Of a stretch of DNA of 5,659 nt, positions 5,633-5,659 are shown in pieces (position 1 is the first letter of the stretch; each line of letters starts with the position of its first letter). Source of the DNA: Methanosarcinales archaeon (GTDB lineage: Archaea; Halobacteriota; Methanosarcinia; Methanosarcinales; Methanosarcinaceae). A program made the position numbers and the translations under genes. The stretch spans positions 1-5,659 of the forward strand of contig JAAXQB010000283.1 in NCBI GenBank assembly GCA_012329085.1. The letters are read 5' to 3'. The notes under the pieces were generated by a model, which was not told the origin of the DNA, did no database searches, and was given only the letters and a program-made list of their open reading frames with translations.

Positions 5633-5638
5633 CGAATG
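5624..5638. repeat. Hairpin capping the right 13-bp array
   Basis: CATTCG (5624-5629) and CGAATG (5633-5638) pair around a GAA loop. The 5' arm is the last 13-bp unit and the 3' arm is the first sequence after the array, followed by GGC as in the left copy read on its minus strand. It could form an RNA hairpin or a DNA dyad. Confidence 0.6.
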
Positions 5639-5659
5639 GGCGTAAACACTCATTCTTTC

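Noticed and set aside
441..5659. Composite transposon or integrated element carrying the six genes
   Set aside because: No transposase, integrase or recombinase is encoded, no target duplication is visible, and the genes are core metabolic functions. The inverted repeats are reported as a finding instead.

Overview
This AT-rich window (roughly 30-38% G+C in genes, lower between them) most likely comes from a euryarchaeon, probably a methanogen or a methane/alkane-oxidising relative. Three observations support this. There is a MobB-MoaE fusion of the kind known from archaeal genomes. Promoter-like sites are archaeal TATA boxes (TTTATAAAT) rather than -35/-10 pairs. Several genes lack a Shine-Dalgarno site and sit 0-3 nt behind the previous stop codon. 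The species cannot be named from this sequence.

Layout. Positions 1-637 hold no convincing gene. They contain a possible C-terminal gene fragment at the left edge, an array of dyads about 22-23 bp apart (103-166), a degenerate 13-bp repeat array with a hairpin (about 441-505), and a promoter region. Six complete genes follow, all on the + strand. They are a mobB-moaE fusion (638-1468), purS (start best placed at 1540), purQ (start best placed at 1823), a deaminase of the 5'-deoxyadenosine/S-adenosylhomocysteine/methylthioadenosine family (2519-3805), tupA (3863-4837) and tupB (4838-5518). A T-rich terminator-like stretch follows tupB. The window ends in four perfect tandem copies of a 13-bp repeat (5581-5632), capped by a hairpin.

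How the genes fit together. The outer genes serve pterin-bound molybdenum/tungsten metabolism. MobB-MoaE acts in cofactor synthesis, and TupAB is the binding protein and permease of a tungstate importer whose ATPase is not in the window. The inner three genes form a tight purine unit: PurS and PurQ are small subunits of FGAM synthetase, and the deaminase recycles adenosine-type by-products of S-adenosylmethionine. TATA boxes before mobB-moaE, purS and tupA suggest three transcription units that may also be read through.

The main unexplained signal is non-coding. The 13-bp repeat at the right end (AGCACATTCGGAA) recurs in degenerate form and opposite orientation near the left end. Both copies end in a short hairpin followed by GGGC, and the inner pairs of the hairpin differ while pairing is kept. 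The six-gene block is thus bracketed by an inverted pair of a structured repeat family of unknown function.
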